Below are positions 53,122 to 62,198 of a DNA stretch of 64,000 nt, piece by piece. Numbering within the stretch: the stretch's first letter is position 1; every line of letters starts with the position of its first letter. The notes beneath the pieces were generated by a model. The model searched no databases. It was not told where the DNA came from and worked only from the letters and a program-made list of their open reading frames with translations. A program made the position numbers and the translations under genes. Where the stretch lies: contig JAGCDO010000056.1 in assembly GCA_017651265.1 (NCBI GenBank), positions 1 to 64,000 on the forward strand, given 5' to 3'. Source of the DNA: Prevotella sp. (GTDB lineage: Bacteria > Bacteroidota > Bacteroidia > Bacteroidales > Bacteroidaceae).

Positions 53122-54213
53122 ATGACAACATATAACAAGGACAATTACTGTGTGATTCTGGCCGGCGGTAAAGGTCGCCGATTGTGGCCCTGCAGTCGTT
53201 CGAAAAAACCAAAGCAGTTTGTTGATTTCTTTTCAACAGGTCAGACTTTATTACAAAGCACCTTCAGCAGGATTTCCAAGCTGATTTCCATAGATAACAT
53301 TTATGTAAGTACGAACCACGAATATGCACATTACGTGTTGGAGCAGCTGCCCGACCTTCCACCAGAGAATGTGTTGAGCGAACCGATTCACCGTAATACA
53401 GCACCCAGTGTGGCGTGGGCAACCTATCGCATCCGGCGAAGGAATAACAATGCCCGCATAACGATCGTTCCATCCGATCAGGCTGTGTTCAAGGAGGAGA
53501 TGTTCTTAGAGAATATCAGTGAAGGACTCGACCTGGTGGCCGCAAAGGATATTGTGCTGACGATGGGCGTGAAGCCCACCCGTCCCGAACCAGGCTACGG
53601 CTATATCCAGAAAGGAAACACAACGGACAATGAACAAGTGTTCGAGGTGAAGTCGGTTACAGAGAAACCCGACCGCCAGTTTGCGCAGATGTTCATGGAG
53701 AGCGGGGAGTTCCTATGGAATACAGGTATCTACCTGTCGAACGTGAAACACTTGCGTGATTGCCTTCACCATATCTTCCCCAAAGTACTACGGCAGATTG
53801 ACGAAGCCAAAGAGGTAACACTCGAAGAGGAACTGCTGTTCATCGAGGAGAAATTCCCGTCGTATCCCAATGTGTCTATCGACTCAGGATTGCTCGACGG
53901 CAATGATGAGGTGTATGTGATGAACTGCGACTTCGGCTGGGCCGACTTGGGTATGTGGCATTCCATCTACGAGAGCATGAAGAAGAGTGATGATGATAAT
54001 GTGGTGATCACCGATAGGATCATTATCGAGAACAGTCGTGACAATATCATCAAACTCCCCAAAGACCATTTGGGTATTATCCACGGTCTTGAGGGTTTCA
54101 TCGTGGCTGAACAAGATAATGTATTACTGATCTGCAAGAAGGAAGACTCATCTGCACTGGTGCGTAAATACATCAGTGAGGCGCAGATTAAATACGGTGA
54201 CGATTTTGTTTGA
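53122..54213 (+). CDS. manC: Mannose-1-phosphate guanylyltransferase
   Basis: 363 aa. Makes GDP-mannose from mannose-1-phosphate and GTP for surface glycans. Nucleotidyltransferase motif CVILAGGKGRRLWPCSRSKKPKQF near residue 10, FVEKPD-equivalent SVTEKPDRQFA near 180, FLWNTGIYL near 195, and NCDFGWADLGMW near 275. Lacks the C-terminal phosphomannose isomerase domain, so it is the short form. HIT gene follows after 14 nt. Confidence 0.93.
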   Translation: MTTYNKDNYCVILAGGKGRRLWPCSRSKKPKQFVDFFSTGQTLLQSTFSRISKLISIDNIYVSTNHEYAHYVLEQLPDLPPENVLSEPIHRNTAPSVAWATYRIRRRNNNARITIVPSDQAVFKEEMFLENISEGLDLVAAKDIVLTMGVKPTRPEPGYGYIQKGNTTDNEQVFEVKSVTEKPDRQFAQMFMESGEFLWNTGIYLSNVKHLRDCLHHIFPKVLRQIDEAKEVTLEEELLFIEEKFPSYPNVSIDSGLLDGNDEVYVMNCDFGWADLGMWHSIYESMKKSDDDNVVITDRIIIENSRDNIIKLPKDHLGIIHGLEGFIVAEQDNVLLICKKEDSSALVRKYISEAQIKYGDDFV

Positions 54214-54227
54214 TAAATTAAAAAAAT

Positions 54228-54617
54228 ATGGATATATTTAGTAAGATTGCTGCAGGTGAGATTCCCAGCTACAAATGTGCAGAGAACGAGGAGTTCTATG
54301 CTTTCCTTGATATCAATCCGTTGGTGAAGGGTCATACCCTTGTAATCCCTCGTAGGGAAGTAGATTACATCTTCGACATGGAAGATGATGAGATAGCCCG
54401 CTTCCAGGTATTTGCCAAGCAAGTGGCAAAGGCCATCAAGGCCGCCTTCCCTTGCAAGAAGGTAGCTCAGGTGGTATTAGGATTGGAAGTGCCTCATGCC
54501 CACATCCATCTAATTCCTATGCAATCAGAGAAAGATGTTGATTTCCGTCGTGAGAAACTTCAGCTCACGGAAGAGGAATTCAAGGAAATCGCAGGAAAAA
54601 TCTTGGAGAATTTCTAA
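54228..54617 (+). CDS. HIT-family nucleotide hydrolase/transferase
   Basis: 129 aa Hint-like protein with the histidine triad VPHAHIHLIPM near residue 90 and NPLVKGHTLVIPRREV near 30. Family members hydrolyse nucleoside phosphoramidates or dinucleotides. In Bacteroidetes this gene is often next to greA, here convergent. Confidence 0.93.
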   Translation: MDIFSKIAAGEIPSYKCAENEEFYAFLDINPLVKGHTLVIPRREVDYIFDMEDDEIARFQVFAKQVAKAIKAAFPCKKVAQVVLGLEVPHAHIHLIPMQSEKDVDFRREKLQLTEEEFKEIAGKILENF

Positions 54618-54621
54618 AGAA

Positions 54622-54649
54622 ATTACAGTAGGCCTTAGCCTACTGTAAT
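54622..54649. terminator. Bidirectional terminator between HIT gene and greA
   Basis: Perfect 12-bp stem (54622-54633 with 54638-54649), loop CTTA. It includes the greA stop codon. Confidence 0.8.
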
Positions 54650-55102
54650 CTTATCAATACGCAGCTTAATGGTGCCGCGGGGAATCTTGATTTCCACCTC
54701 GTCGCCCACCTTGTGGTTGAGCAGACCTTGAGCAATGGGGGTGGTAATGGAAATCTTTCCTTCGCGCAGGTTTGCTTCGCTCTCGCTCACGATGGTATAG
54801 ACCATCTTCGCCTTGTTGGCCAGATTGGTCATCTCCACCTTTGAGAGAATCTGAACAGCATCGGTACTCAAGCGCGACACATCCACCACCTTTGCCTCGG
54901 AGATCTGCACCTTCAGACGGTTGATCTTATCTTCGAGGTTTGCCTGTGCCTCCTTGGCAGCATCATACTCGCTATTCTCGCTCAAGTCGCCCTTGTCGCG
55001 GGCCTCGGCAATGGCTGCAGAAGCCTTCGGGCGCTCAATGCTCTCCAATCGTTTCAGTTCGGCTACCAGTTTGTCGTAGCCTTCTTGTGACATATAAGCC
55101 AT
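54635..55102 (-). CDS. greA: Transcription elongation factor GreA
   Basis: 155 aa. N-terminal coiled coil (about 5-75; SQEGYDKLVAELKRLESIER, GDLSENSEYDAAKEAQ) inserts into the RNA polymerase secondary channel; C-terminal FKBP-like domain (about 80-155; ISITTPIAQGLLNHKVGDEV). Rescues backtracked polymerase. The leader has a 9-bp hairpin at 55151-55179. Confidence 0.96.
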   Translation of the reverse strand: MAYMSQEGYDKLVAELKRLESIERPKASAAIAEARDKGDLSENSEYDAAKEAQANLEDKINRLKVQISEAKVVDVSRLSTDAVQILSKVEMTNLANKAKMVYTIVSESEANLREGKISITTPIAQGLLNHKVGDEVEIKIPRGTIKLRIDKITVG

Positions 55103-55212
55103 AATCTATTTATTTTTAGTTGTTTTCAAAAAGTAAGCAAAATAGAAAGAATTCCGACTTCCTTTGCCAGAGTCGGAATCCCTTACCTTGTCTAATCTTT
55201 AATTATCCGTGG

Positions 55213-55244
55213 CAAAGTTAGGGATTATTTTCGACACCAACAAA
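55213..55244 (-). promoter_or_regulatory. greA promoter
   Basis: Minus strand TTTG (55244-55241), 20-nt spacer, TAACTTTG (55220-55213); leader of about 110 nt. Confidence 0.75.
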
Positions 55245-55258
55245 TATTTTGGAGATAA

Positions 55259-55290
55259 TTTGCTTTTGTTCCCGCTTATTTGTACCTTTG
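55259..55290 (+). promoter_or_regulatory. Promoter of the HAD-GtrA operon
   Basis: TTTG at 55259-55262, 20-nt spacer with CCCGCTTATTTG, TACCTTTG at 55283-55290. The ATG at 55297 follows after 6 nt, so the transcript should be nearly leaderless. Confidence 0.8.
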
Positions 55291-55296
55291 TCCCCA

Positions 55297-55890
55297 ATGA
55301 AAGTGTATGCATTTGATTTCGACGGTACGCTGACACGACGCGACTCTTTCGTGGAGTTCATCCGTTTCGTCAAAGGCGATAAGGAATTCCTGAAGTGCTT
55401 CCTCCGCTATTCGCTCCAGCTGGTGGCGATGAAGTTAGGACTGTATCCTAACTGGAAGGTGAAACGACAGGTGTTCAGCTATTGCTTCGCCGGAATGACC
55501 GAGGCGGTGTTTGAAGCCTATTGCACCCAGTTTGCCCAATCGAAGGCGGCCATCATGCGTGCTGCAGGACTGGAGAAGATACGCACCTTACTGAAAGAGG
55601 CCGACACGGATGTGGTGGTGGTGAGCGCCAGCGTGGAAGACTGGGTGCGCCCGTTCTTTGGTGAGCTGGCTTCGTCGATGAAGTTCCTCTGCACTAAGGT
55701 GGAGGTGAAGGAAGGCCGGTTGACGGGGCGATTCCTTACCAAGAACTGCTTCGGGAAGCAGAAGGTAGTACGTCTGCAGGAGCTGTATCCTGATCGTAAG
55801 GAGATGGTGCTCACGGCCTATGGTGACAGTCGGGGTGACAAAGAGATGCTGGACTATGCAAATGAAGGGTATTATAAACCGTTTAGATAA
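55297..55890 (+). CDS. HAD-IB family phosphatase
   Basis: 197 aa. MKVYAFDFDGTLTRRDSF carries the DxDGT nucleophile motif (D7, D9); VVVSASVEDWV near 105 is motif II; KQKVVRLQ and YGDSRGDKEML near 175 are motifs III and IV. It resembles SerB-like/HAD-IB enzymes that act on small phosphates or lipid-linked phosphates. The last 29 nt overlap the GtrA gene, suggesting a shared role in surface glycan or lipid-carrier metabolism. Start at 55297 follows from the -7 box. Confidence 0.85.
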   Translation: MKVYAFDFDGTLTRRDSFVEFIRFVKGDKEFLKCFLRYSLQLVAMKLGLYPNWKVKRQVFSYCFAGMTEAVFEAYCTQFAQSKAAIMRAAGLEKIRTLLKEADTDVVVVSASVEDWVRPFFGELASSMKFLCTKVEVKEGRLTGRFLTKNCFGKQKVVRLQELYPDRKEMVLTAYGDSRGDKEMLDYANEGYYKPFR

Positions 55891-56251
55891 GGACCGACTG
55901 GGTGAGATCGTCCGATTCGGCGTGGTGGGCGTGCTTGCCACGTTTATCCAGTATGCTGTCTATTGGGTACTCATCCATTGGCTCAATCCCAGTGTGGCCA
56001 TGACCATAGGCTATCTGGTCAGTTTCGTGTTCAACTTCATTGCCTCTACCCATTACACCTTCCGTGTGAAGGCCAATGTGCGCCGCGGGGCAGGCTTCGC
56101 CTTGTCGCATGTGGTGAACTGGTTGCTGCAGATGATACTGCTGAACTTCTTCCTTTGGTTGGGCGTGAGCAAGCCGTGGGCTCCCATCCCGATGTTCTGT
56201 ATCTGCGTGCCCGTGAATTTCCTGTTGGTTAGATTCTTTTTGAAACGATGA
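55862..56251 (+). CDS. GtrA-family membrane protein
   Basis: 129 aa with four hydrophobic segments; VRFGVVGVLATFIQYAVYW near 15 and FNFIASTHYTFR near 60 are typical of GtrA, which is thought to flip undecaprenyl-phosphate-linked sugars. The ATG at 55862 overlaps the HAD gene; the end overlaps the next gene by 4 nt. Confidence 0.88.
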   Translation: MKGIINRLDKDRLGEIVRFGVVGVLATFIQYAVYWVLIHWLNPSVAMTIGYLVSFVFNFIASTHYTFRVKANVRRGAGFALSHVVNWLLQMILLNFFLWLGVSKPWAPIPMFCICVPVNFLLVRFFLKR

Positions 56252-57663
56252 GAGAGATATTGCGCATGTTCAAGATCCGTCGTGAGGAACGGTGGCTGGC
56301 ACTGGCAGTGGTGCTGGTGTTTGTCGTGCTGAATATGCTGACCATCTATAAGTATGGCGACCTGTTTATGCGTCCTGCTGATGACTACTGGAAGCTGTTC
56401 ATCGGGAGATTCCGTGTGTCGGGCTATGATCCCATCACCTATTATGTACTGTCCGACTGGGAGACACGCTATAATGTGTATCGCCATCCGCTGCTTGCCT
56501 TCTTCATGTACCTGCCTTACCTGCTGAACCAAGGGGTGATGGCGCTGACAGGACTGAACGGGGTACAGGTGGTGACAGCCCTGATTCTGGTAGCGGCCTC
56601 CTTGTATTCGTTCCTGTTCCTGCATCGCATCTTCCGTGAAATCATAGGACTGGCAAAGAGTGACGCTCTGCTTCTCTCCTCGCTGTATTTCTCGTTTGCC
56701 TATATCATGGTGGCTACGATGGTGCCCGATCATTTCATCCTCTCGATGATGATGCTCCTGCTGACTCTTCTTTTAGCAGGACGGCAGTTGAAGGAGGGAC
56801 GACAGATGAAGCGTTCACAAACCATCTGGCTCTTTATCTTCACCGCAGGCATCTCGCTGAACAACGGTATCAAGGTGTTCTTGGCTGACCTGTTCGTCAA
56901 CGGGAAGCGTTTCTTCCGTCCGCAGAACCTGATCCTGACCGTGGCAGTGCCTGCTGTGCTGATGTGGCTGTTCTGCCGGTGGGAGTACAAGACCTTTGTA
57001 GTGGAGAAGGAAAAGGCACGGCATGCGCAGAAGAAACAGGAGCGGGAAGAAAAGAAGGAAAAGGAGAGAGTGCTTCGGTTGGAGACTGCCCGAAAGGATT
57101 CCATCCGTAAGGCTCAAGGGGATACCATGGCGGCAGCTACTCCTGTGAAACCTGCTGTGAAGAAACGCGTTTATACCGGTAAGCCCATCGGCAAGGGAGA
57201 GTTTATGCGGTGGACGGATATTACCACCTCGCGTTGGGAGACCACGGTGGAGAACCTCTTCGGGGAGTCGTTGCAGCTGCACGAGCAGCATCTCTTGGGG
57301 GATGTGTTCCGCCGAAGACCCATCATCGTGAGGTATGACCATTGGTGGAACTATGGGGTTGAGGCTGTTGCCGTACTGCTGTTCCTGGTAGGTATCTGGT
57401 GCGGAAGACGTTCGAGGTTTCTTTGGCTCACTCTTTCGTTCATGGCCGTTGATATGGCCTTGCACATGGGACTGGGTTTCGGTATTAACGAGATCTATAT
57501 CATGTCGCCGCATTACCTGTATGCTATTCCCATTGCCATGGCTTATCTGCTGAAAGCAAAGACGAAGGTAATGAGATTGTCAGTGCGCACGCTCGTACTG
57601 CTACTAGCGGTGTATCTGTGGATTCATAACGGCTGGTTGCTGACTCAATATATGCTAACATGA
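56248..57663 (+). CDS. Multi-pass membrane protein, DUF6080-like (paralogue 1)
   Basis: 471 aa, about ten hydrophobic segments; I believe the family is DUF6080 but cannot verify. GYDPITYYVLSDW near 55, FLFLHRIFREIIG near 130, then after helix 7 a highly charged insertion (about 250-310, KEKARHAQKKQEREEKKEKE) absent from the paralogue, then VENLFGESLQLHEQHLLGD and RRPIIVRY near 345. Size and topology resemble GT-C type glycosyltransferases, but no catalytic motif is certain. ATGA overlaps at both ends with its neighbours. Confidence 0.65.
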   Translation: MREILRMFKIRREERWLALAVVLVFVVLNMLTIYKYGDLFMRPADDYWKLFIGRFRVSGYDPITYYVLSDWETRYNVYRHPLLAFFMYLPYLLNQGVMALTGLNGVQVVTALILVAASLYSFLFLHRIFREIIGLAKSDALLLSSLYFSFAYIMVATMVPDHFILSMMMLLLTLLLAGRQLKEGRQMKRSQTIWLFIFTAGISLNNGIKVFLADLFVNGKRFFRPQNLILTVAVPAVLMWLFCRWEYKTFVVEKEKARHAQKKQEREEKKEKERVLRLETARKDSIRKAQGDTMAAATPVKPAVKKRVYTGKPIGKGEFMRWTDITTSRWETTVENLFGESLQLHEQHLLGDVFRRRPIIVRYDHWWNYGVEAVAVLLFLVGIWCGRRSRFLWLTLSFMAVDMALHMGLGFGINEIYIMSPHYLYAIPIAMAYLLKAKTKVMRLSVRTLVLLLAVYLWIHNGWLLTQYMLT

Positions 57664-58916
57664 TGAAGGACTTGTGTGTTTCCAAGGAAGAGCGGTGGCC
57701 GGCGGTGTATGCGCTGGTGTTTATCCTGTCGTTTCAGTATCTGATGATCTCGAAGTTCTTTGGTTTGTTTGCCGACTACAGTGAACAAAACTGGAACACG
57801 TTCATGAGAAACTACCACATGTCGGGCTTCGATCCCATCAGCTATGCGGTGCTGTCGGAATGGCATCAGGGATATGATGTGGTGAGGCACCCTTTTCTGG
57901 CCTTTCTGATGTATCCTTTCTCCTTGCTCAACGGACTGCTGGAACAGCTCACTTCCGTGAACTGTGCACAGTTGGTAATGGGTGCCTTATTAGTGTTCTG
58001 CGCCTTTTATACCTTTCTGTTCATGCACAGGATTCTGCGTGAGGTGGTGGGGGTTGACCGTCTGGCAGCTTTCCTCCTTACCGCTTTCTTCTTCAGTTGC
58101 GCGTATATCTGGTTGACGGTTCTTGTGGCCGACCATTTCTGCCTGTCGTTATTCCTTATTATATATATACTGTACCGGTCGGGGGTGAAACTGCGGAAAG
58201 GGGAATGTTTCAGTATCTGGGAGACCATCTGCTCGTTTATTGTGGTGGCAGGTGTGACACTCAGCAATGGAGCCATTGTTTTCCTTTGTGTACTATTCGT
58301 CAACGGCCGTGGTTTTTTCCAGAAAGCGTTTTTCCAGAAAGCGGTAGTGATACCTTCTATTTGTATGTTGGCGTTTGCCTTCCTGCTGAACCTCACCACC
58401 GACAAGGTGCCGTCGGAGAAAGAAAACCCCATCGGGGAACAGATGGAATGGGTGGGTACGGATGTGTCGCGCCTGGATATCCTGGTGGAGAATGTGTTCG
58501 GTGAGTCTATTCAGCTGCACCGTGAGCATCTGTTAGGAGATATTTTGATGAAACGTCCTGTTATTGTTCGTTATACATGGCCTGTTCAATATGTTGTGGA
58601 GGCCGTCATCATCATCCTGTTCCTGTTGGGGACTTGGTGTGGACGTAACGAACGGTTCTTGTGGCTGCTGATGAGTGTGCTGGCTTTCAACCTCGTACTG
58701 CATGTACTTCTTGGCTTTGCCATTAACGAGGTGTATATCATGGCTGCCCATTGGCTCTTTGTGCTACCGCTTACCATAGCGTGGCTGTTGAAGGAGAATC
58801 ATCAGTGGGCGCGGCTGGTTGTGCTGATCCTGATAGCCATCATTACAGTCTATTTACTGCTCTATCATGGCTATTGGCTCCATCGTTATCTGACATGGCC
58901 TATTCTTGCCAAATAA
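57660..58916 (+). CDS. Multi-pass membrane protein, DUF6080-like (paralogue 2)
   Basis: 418 aa. Tandem paralogue of the preceding gene: GFDPISYAVLSEW, FLFMHRILREVVG, VENVFGESIQLHREHLLGD and KRPVIVRY occur in the same order. It lacks the charged insertion, which explains most of the length difference. Its stop codon directly abuts the stop of the convergent glycosyltransferase gene with no space. Function unknown; operon with HAD and GtrA suggests surface glycan assembly. Confidence 0.65.
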   Translation: MMKDLCVSKEERWPAVYALVFILSFQYLMISKFFGLFADYSEQNWNTFMRNYHMSGFDPISYAVLSEWHQGYDVVRHPFLAFLMYPFSLLNGLLEQLTSVNCAQLVMGALLVFCAFYTFLFMHRILREVVGVDRLAAFLLTAFFFSCAYIWLTVLVADHFCLSLFLIIYILYRSGVKLRKGECFSIWETICSFIVVAGVTLSNGAIVFLCVLFVNGRGFFQKAFFQKAVVIPSICMLAFAFLLNLTTDKVPSEKENPIGEQMEWVGTDVSRLDILVENVFGESIQLHREHLLGDILMKRPVIVRYTWPVQYVVEAVIIILFLLGTWCGRNERFLWLLMSVLAFNLVLHVLLGFAINEVYIMAAHWLFVLPLTIAWLLKENHQWARLVVLILIAIITVYLLLYHGYWLHRYLTWPILAK

Positions 58917-59936
58917 TCAGAAGTGTTTTTTCTTCTTTGTCCATTTACGGAAACGGTTGCTGATGGCCTGTCCGATTTGCTTGAAGTTACCATGACGGAG
59001 GTTCAGCCATAGTTCCTCAAGGGAACGACAGGTCTTCAACCAGGGATGTCCCCAGGCATTGATGCGGTAGAGACGGTCCTTGTAGCTGGTGTCTTCGATG
59101 ACGTATTGAGGATGACGGAGAGGGAACTGGAGCTCATGGCGTTTCATGGTGAAGATACGGCGGAAAGCCCGAGGGGTGGTGTAGATGCTTCCCGTGAAAT
59201 GGGTGCTGTCGGCGGTCAGTCCTCTGTTGTTGATCAGGTTGCGGGATGGCATGATGGCCATTGCATTATTCAGGATCATGCTCGACCAGAAGATGCTCTC
59301 GTAGAATTCCTTTCCTGCGGCACGGTGGTCATAACACATCTTGATGAACTCGTTCCTATATTTACGCGCATGAACCACACCACGAAGACGTTGCATGGCA
59401 TAATCATCGTCGAGGAACGAATACTTTCCGTCCCATTGGTCGATTACTCGCCGCCACGAAGCCCATCCCCAGATGCTGCATGTCTGCGTGAAGAAATAGT
59501 CGTAAGGGGTGTCTGGGGTTACCTCATCGATGTTGAATCCCGAGATCATCCAGATACGTTCATCATCTTCATAGCGGTCGAGCAGTTCCTTACAGAAGGG
59601 GAAGAACGACTGTGACGGCACATCGTCATCTTCTAAGACGATACATTTGTCAACAACAGAGAAAGCCCATTTCTGCGATAGGTATTCCGAAGGGTCGCAA
59701 CCATAGTTCTTTTCCTGGTACTTGCGGTGCACCTCACACTCCCAGTCGATGTCCTCCACCACTTTCCGACAGGCTTCAATACCTGCCATGTCACGCTCTC
59801 CACGCGGACCGTCCTGATAGAGGAACAACTTGGAAGGCCGCGCCTTTCTCACTTCATCGAACACTTCTTTGAGGTGGTCGGGACGGTTGAAGAACAGGAT
59901 CAATACAGCTACATCGATTTTAGCAGGGTGTTTCAT
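58917..59936 (-). CDS. Glycosyltransferase, GT-A fold
   Basis: 339 aa. AVLILFFNRPDHLKEVFDEV at the start and CIVLEDDDVPS near 108 (DxD metal site) identify a GT-A glycosyltransferase; WGWASWRRV near 168 is common in Bacteroidetes enzymes of this group. The C-terminal 100 residues are basic. Last gene of the minus-strand operon, overlapping the flippase gene by 4 nt. Sugar donor unknown. Confidence 0.85.
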   Translation of the reverse strand: MKHPAKIDVAVLILFFNRPDHLKEVFDEVRKARPSKLFLYQDGPRGERDMAGIEACRKVVEDIDWECEVHRKYQEKNYGCDPSEYLSQKWAFSVVDKCIVLEDDDVPSQSFFPFCKELLDRYEDDERIWMISGFNIDEVTPDTPYDYFFTQTCSIWGWASWRRVIDQWDGKYSFLDDDYAMQRLRGVVHARKYRNEFIKMCYDHRAAGKEFYESIFWSSMILNNAMAIMPSRNLINNRGLTADSTHFTGSIYTTPRAFRRIFTMKRHELQFPLRHPQYVIEDTSYKDRLYRINAWGHPWLKTCRSLEELWLNLRHGNFKQIGQAISNRFRKWTKKKKHF

Positions 59937-61393
59937 GGTGCTTGTTTTTTTGTTTTCGACAGGATGAACTGCATACAGTCTTTCAGGATCTGAGCTCCGG
60001 CAATCCTCATGATGAGGTAGTAGATGATGACAGCCAGGATAACCCTGACAATCAGCAGGAGGATAAGGTTATGTATTCCGCGGGTGATGAAGGCGGTTAG
60101 CAGCATGGTTCCCAAGGCGCATAGGGCAAAGGGAGCAATATCTTTGAGTAAGGAGAGCAGACGGTAGCCGGTGAGCTGTTGTACGAAGTGGTGCCATACA
60201 AACAGCCAGCAGGTATTCAGGATGACATACCCAATGACCATCGTGCGCACCCCATAGGGATAGAGCACGAGCATGAGGATGAGCTGACAGATTCCTAATG
60301 CCAGTGTGTTCCACATATAGGTATCCGACTTCCCCTTACTGATAATCATATTATATAATAAGGTGTTGATGGGCATGAAGGCACCGGCAATGCAAAGCAG
60401 TTGCAAGTAGGAGGCGCTGGTGCTCCATTTCTCGCCGATGGCGGTGACGATGAACTCGTGCGACACCATGCCAAAGCCAAACAGCAGGGGGAAGGAGAGG
60501 AAGGCGGTGAAACGGATGAGCTTGCGCATAGCCCTGAGTTGTCGTTCTCCATCGCTCTTCAAATCAATAAATACCGGTTGTGCCACAGTCTGCACCATAC
60601 CTTGCAAGAGGTTGAAGCACTTGTAGTCCCATTGGTAAGCCTGGTTGTAGTTTCCTGCATCTTTGGGAGTAAAGAACCGTCCGAGCAGGATATTGAGGAT
60701 TTGGTTGTTCACCTGTGTGAAGATGGCCGAGAACATGATCTTACAGCTGAAGGGGAACATACGCTTGATGGGCTCCGGATCAAAGTGCCATCTCGGTCGC
60801 CAGTCGGAATAATGCCAGTACATCAGGGTGCAGATGAGCACATAGACGATGCTCTGAGTGGCCAATGACCAATAAGAGAAACCTTTCCAGGCCATCACAG
60901 CACCGATGATGTTCGAAATGATGATAGCGATCATACCGCTCTTTGCCTGTTGTTTGGTGCGCAGGTTCTTAAAGAGGTAGGCCGACTGTGCCAATCCGAA
61001 GCTGGAGAACACAAAGCTCAGGAAGACATAACGGCAAAGCGGGGTGAGTTCCGGCTGGTCGTAGAAATGTGCGATGAGCGGGGCACAAAAGAATAGGATG
61101 ACATAGATGCAGAGGCTCACCACGATATTGAACCAGAATACCGAGTTATAGTCATTGTCGGTAGGATGCTCCATGTTGGCTAAGGCGACCTTGAAACCGC
61201 TGCTCTGCAGCTCGACAGCAATGACGGTAAAGATGGTGATCATGGCCATCATACCAAAATCATCAGCCGACAATAGACGTGCGAGAATAATGCCGAACAC
61301 CAGTCCGATGAGCTGTTGCACGCCATTGTTCATACCGCCCCAGAACAGTCCTTTGGCAGTTTTCTCTTTCAGTGATTCAGTATCGTTAGTCAT
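59933..61393 (-). CDS. Oligosaccharide flippase (Wzx/MATE-like)
   Basis: 486 aa with about 13-14 membrane helices. TAKGLFWGGMNNGVQQLIGLV at the N-terminus and FGIILARLLSADDFGMMAMI near 35 are the polysaccharide-export flippase pattern. It should move lipid-linked repeat units across the inner membrane. Overlaps both neighbours (4 nt with the glycosyltransferase gene, 8 nt with licD-like). Confidence 0.92.
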   Translation of the reverse strand: MTNDTESLKEKTAKGLFWGGMNNGVQQLIGLVFGIILARLLSADDFGMMAMITIFTVIAVELQSSGFKVALANMEHPTDNDYNSVFWFNIVVSLCIYVILFFCAPLIAHFYDQPELTPLCRYVFLSFVFSSFGLAQSAYLFKNLRTKQQAKSGMIAIIISNIIGAVMAWKGFSYWSLATQSIVYVLICTLMYWHYSDWRPRWHFDPEPIKRMFPFSCKIMFSAIFTQVNNQILNILLGRFFTPKDAGNYNQAYQWDYKCFNLLQGMVQTVAQPVFIDLKSDGERQLRAMRKLIRFTAFLSFPLLFGFGMVSHEFIVTAIGEKWSTSASYLQLLCIAGAFMPINTLLYNMIISKGKSDTYMWNTLALGICQLILMLVLYPYGVRTMVIGYVILNTCWLFVWHHFVQQLTGYRLLSLLKDIAPFALCALGTMLLTAFITRGIHNLILLLIVRVILAVIIYYLIMRIAGAQILKDCMQFILSKTKKQAP

Positions 61394-62198
61394 AGATCTC
61401 TATATGATTGACATGCGGATGGATCGAATCAAGATCAGGCAACTGCGTATAGTCGCCATAGATGCAGCGCAGATGGTGATCATAATCATGTGGCACAGGG
61501 AACTGATACCCTTCAAACACATGCTCGGCCAGCGGGAAGATGTCTTCGGCAAAGCGTGGATTGTGGTAAGGAATGCCCATGCCGCTTGTGAGGAGGGTGG
61601 AGGATGAAGTACGGAGGAACTTGCGAAGGAAGGGGAAGACATAGCGGTTGTTGAAGTTGAAGATGCGTCTTACCCGCTTGATGGCCTTAGCATCATCCTT
61701 ACTCTTTCGCCATACCTTGTACATGTGTCCAACAGAAAGCTCTGTGAATTTGTGCAGCCAGATGGGATGCTCTTCCATGGGGAAGATGTCGATGTATATA
61801 CCCTGCTCTTTCCACATCCGGTCGTAGTTGTTCCCCTCGTTCAGCAGCGAACGACGGTCGCGCACCTTGGCATAGAAGAAGAAATAGTTCGGATCTGTCT
61901 CGTCCGTCTGCAGGGCAAGCCAGTCGGGCAGTTCCTTAGTCAGCACCTCCAGTAACCGGAGGTAGTCGTTTCTCATCATCTCAATGTCGAGGTCATCATC
62001 CCAGGGAATGAAGCCGTTATGACGTACAGCCCCAATCAGCGTACCGCTGCTGAGCCAATAGGGTATCTGATGCTTTCGGCAGATCTTATCGATCACCACC
62101 AGAATCTCCAGCATGCGAAGCTGATGCTTCCGCAGCTGGGAACCGTCGGGGTTGAAGCGTTGGCGCAGTGCCTGATGGTCAATCGTTGTTGTCTGCAT
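61386..62198 (-). CDS. LicD-family phosphotransferase
   Basis: 270 aa. Core GTLIGAVRHNGFIPWDDDLD near residue 48 is the LicD nucleotidyltransferase-like motif; YIDIFPMEEHP near 130 is also typical. LicD proteins transfer phosphocholine or similar phospho-alcohol groups from CDP-activated donors to surface glycans. The neighbouring aminotransferase and dehydrogenase may make the group to be transferred. Confidence 0.92.
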   Translation of the reverse strand: MQTTTIDHQALRQRFNPDGSQLRKHQLRMLEILVVIDKICRKHQIPYWLSSGTLIGAVRHNGFIPWDDDLDIEMMRNDYLRLLEVLTKELPDWLALQTDETDPNYFFFYAKVRDRRSLLNEGNNYDRMWKEQGIYIDIFPMEEHPIWLHKFTELSVGHMYKVWRKSKDDAKAIKRVRRIFNFNNRYVFPFLRKFLRTSSSTLLTSGMGIPYHNPRFAEDIFPLAEHVFEGYQFPVPHDYDHHLRCIYGDYTQLPDLDSIHPHVNHIEIYD

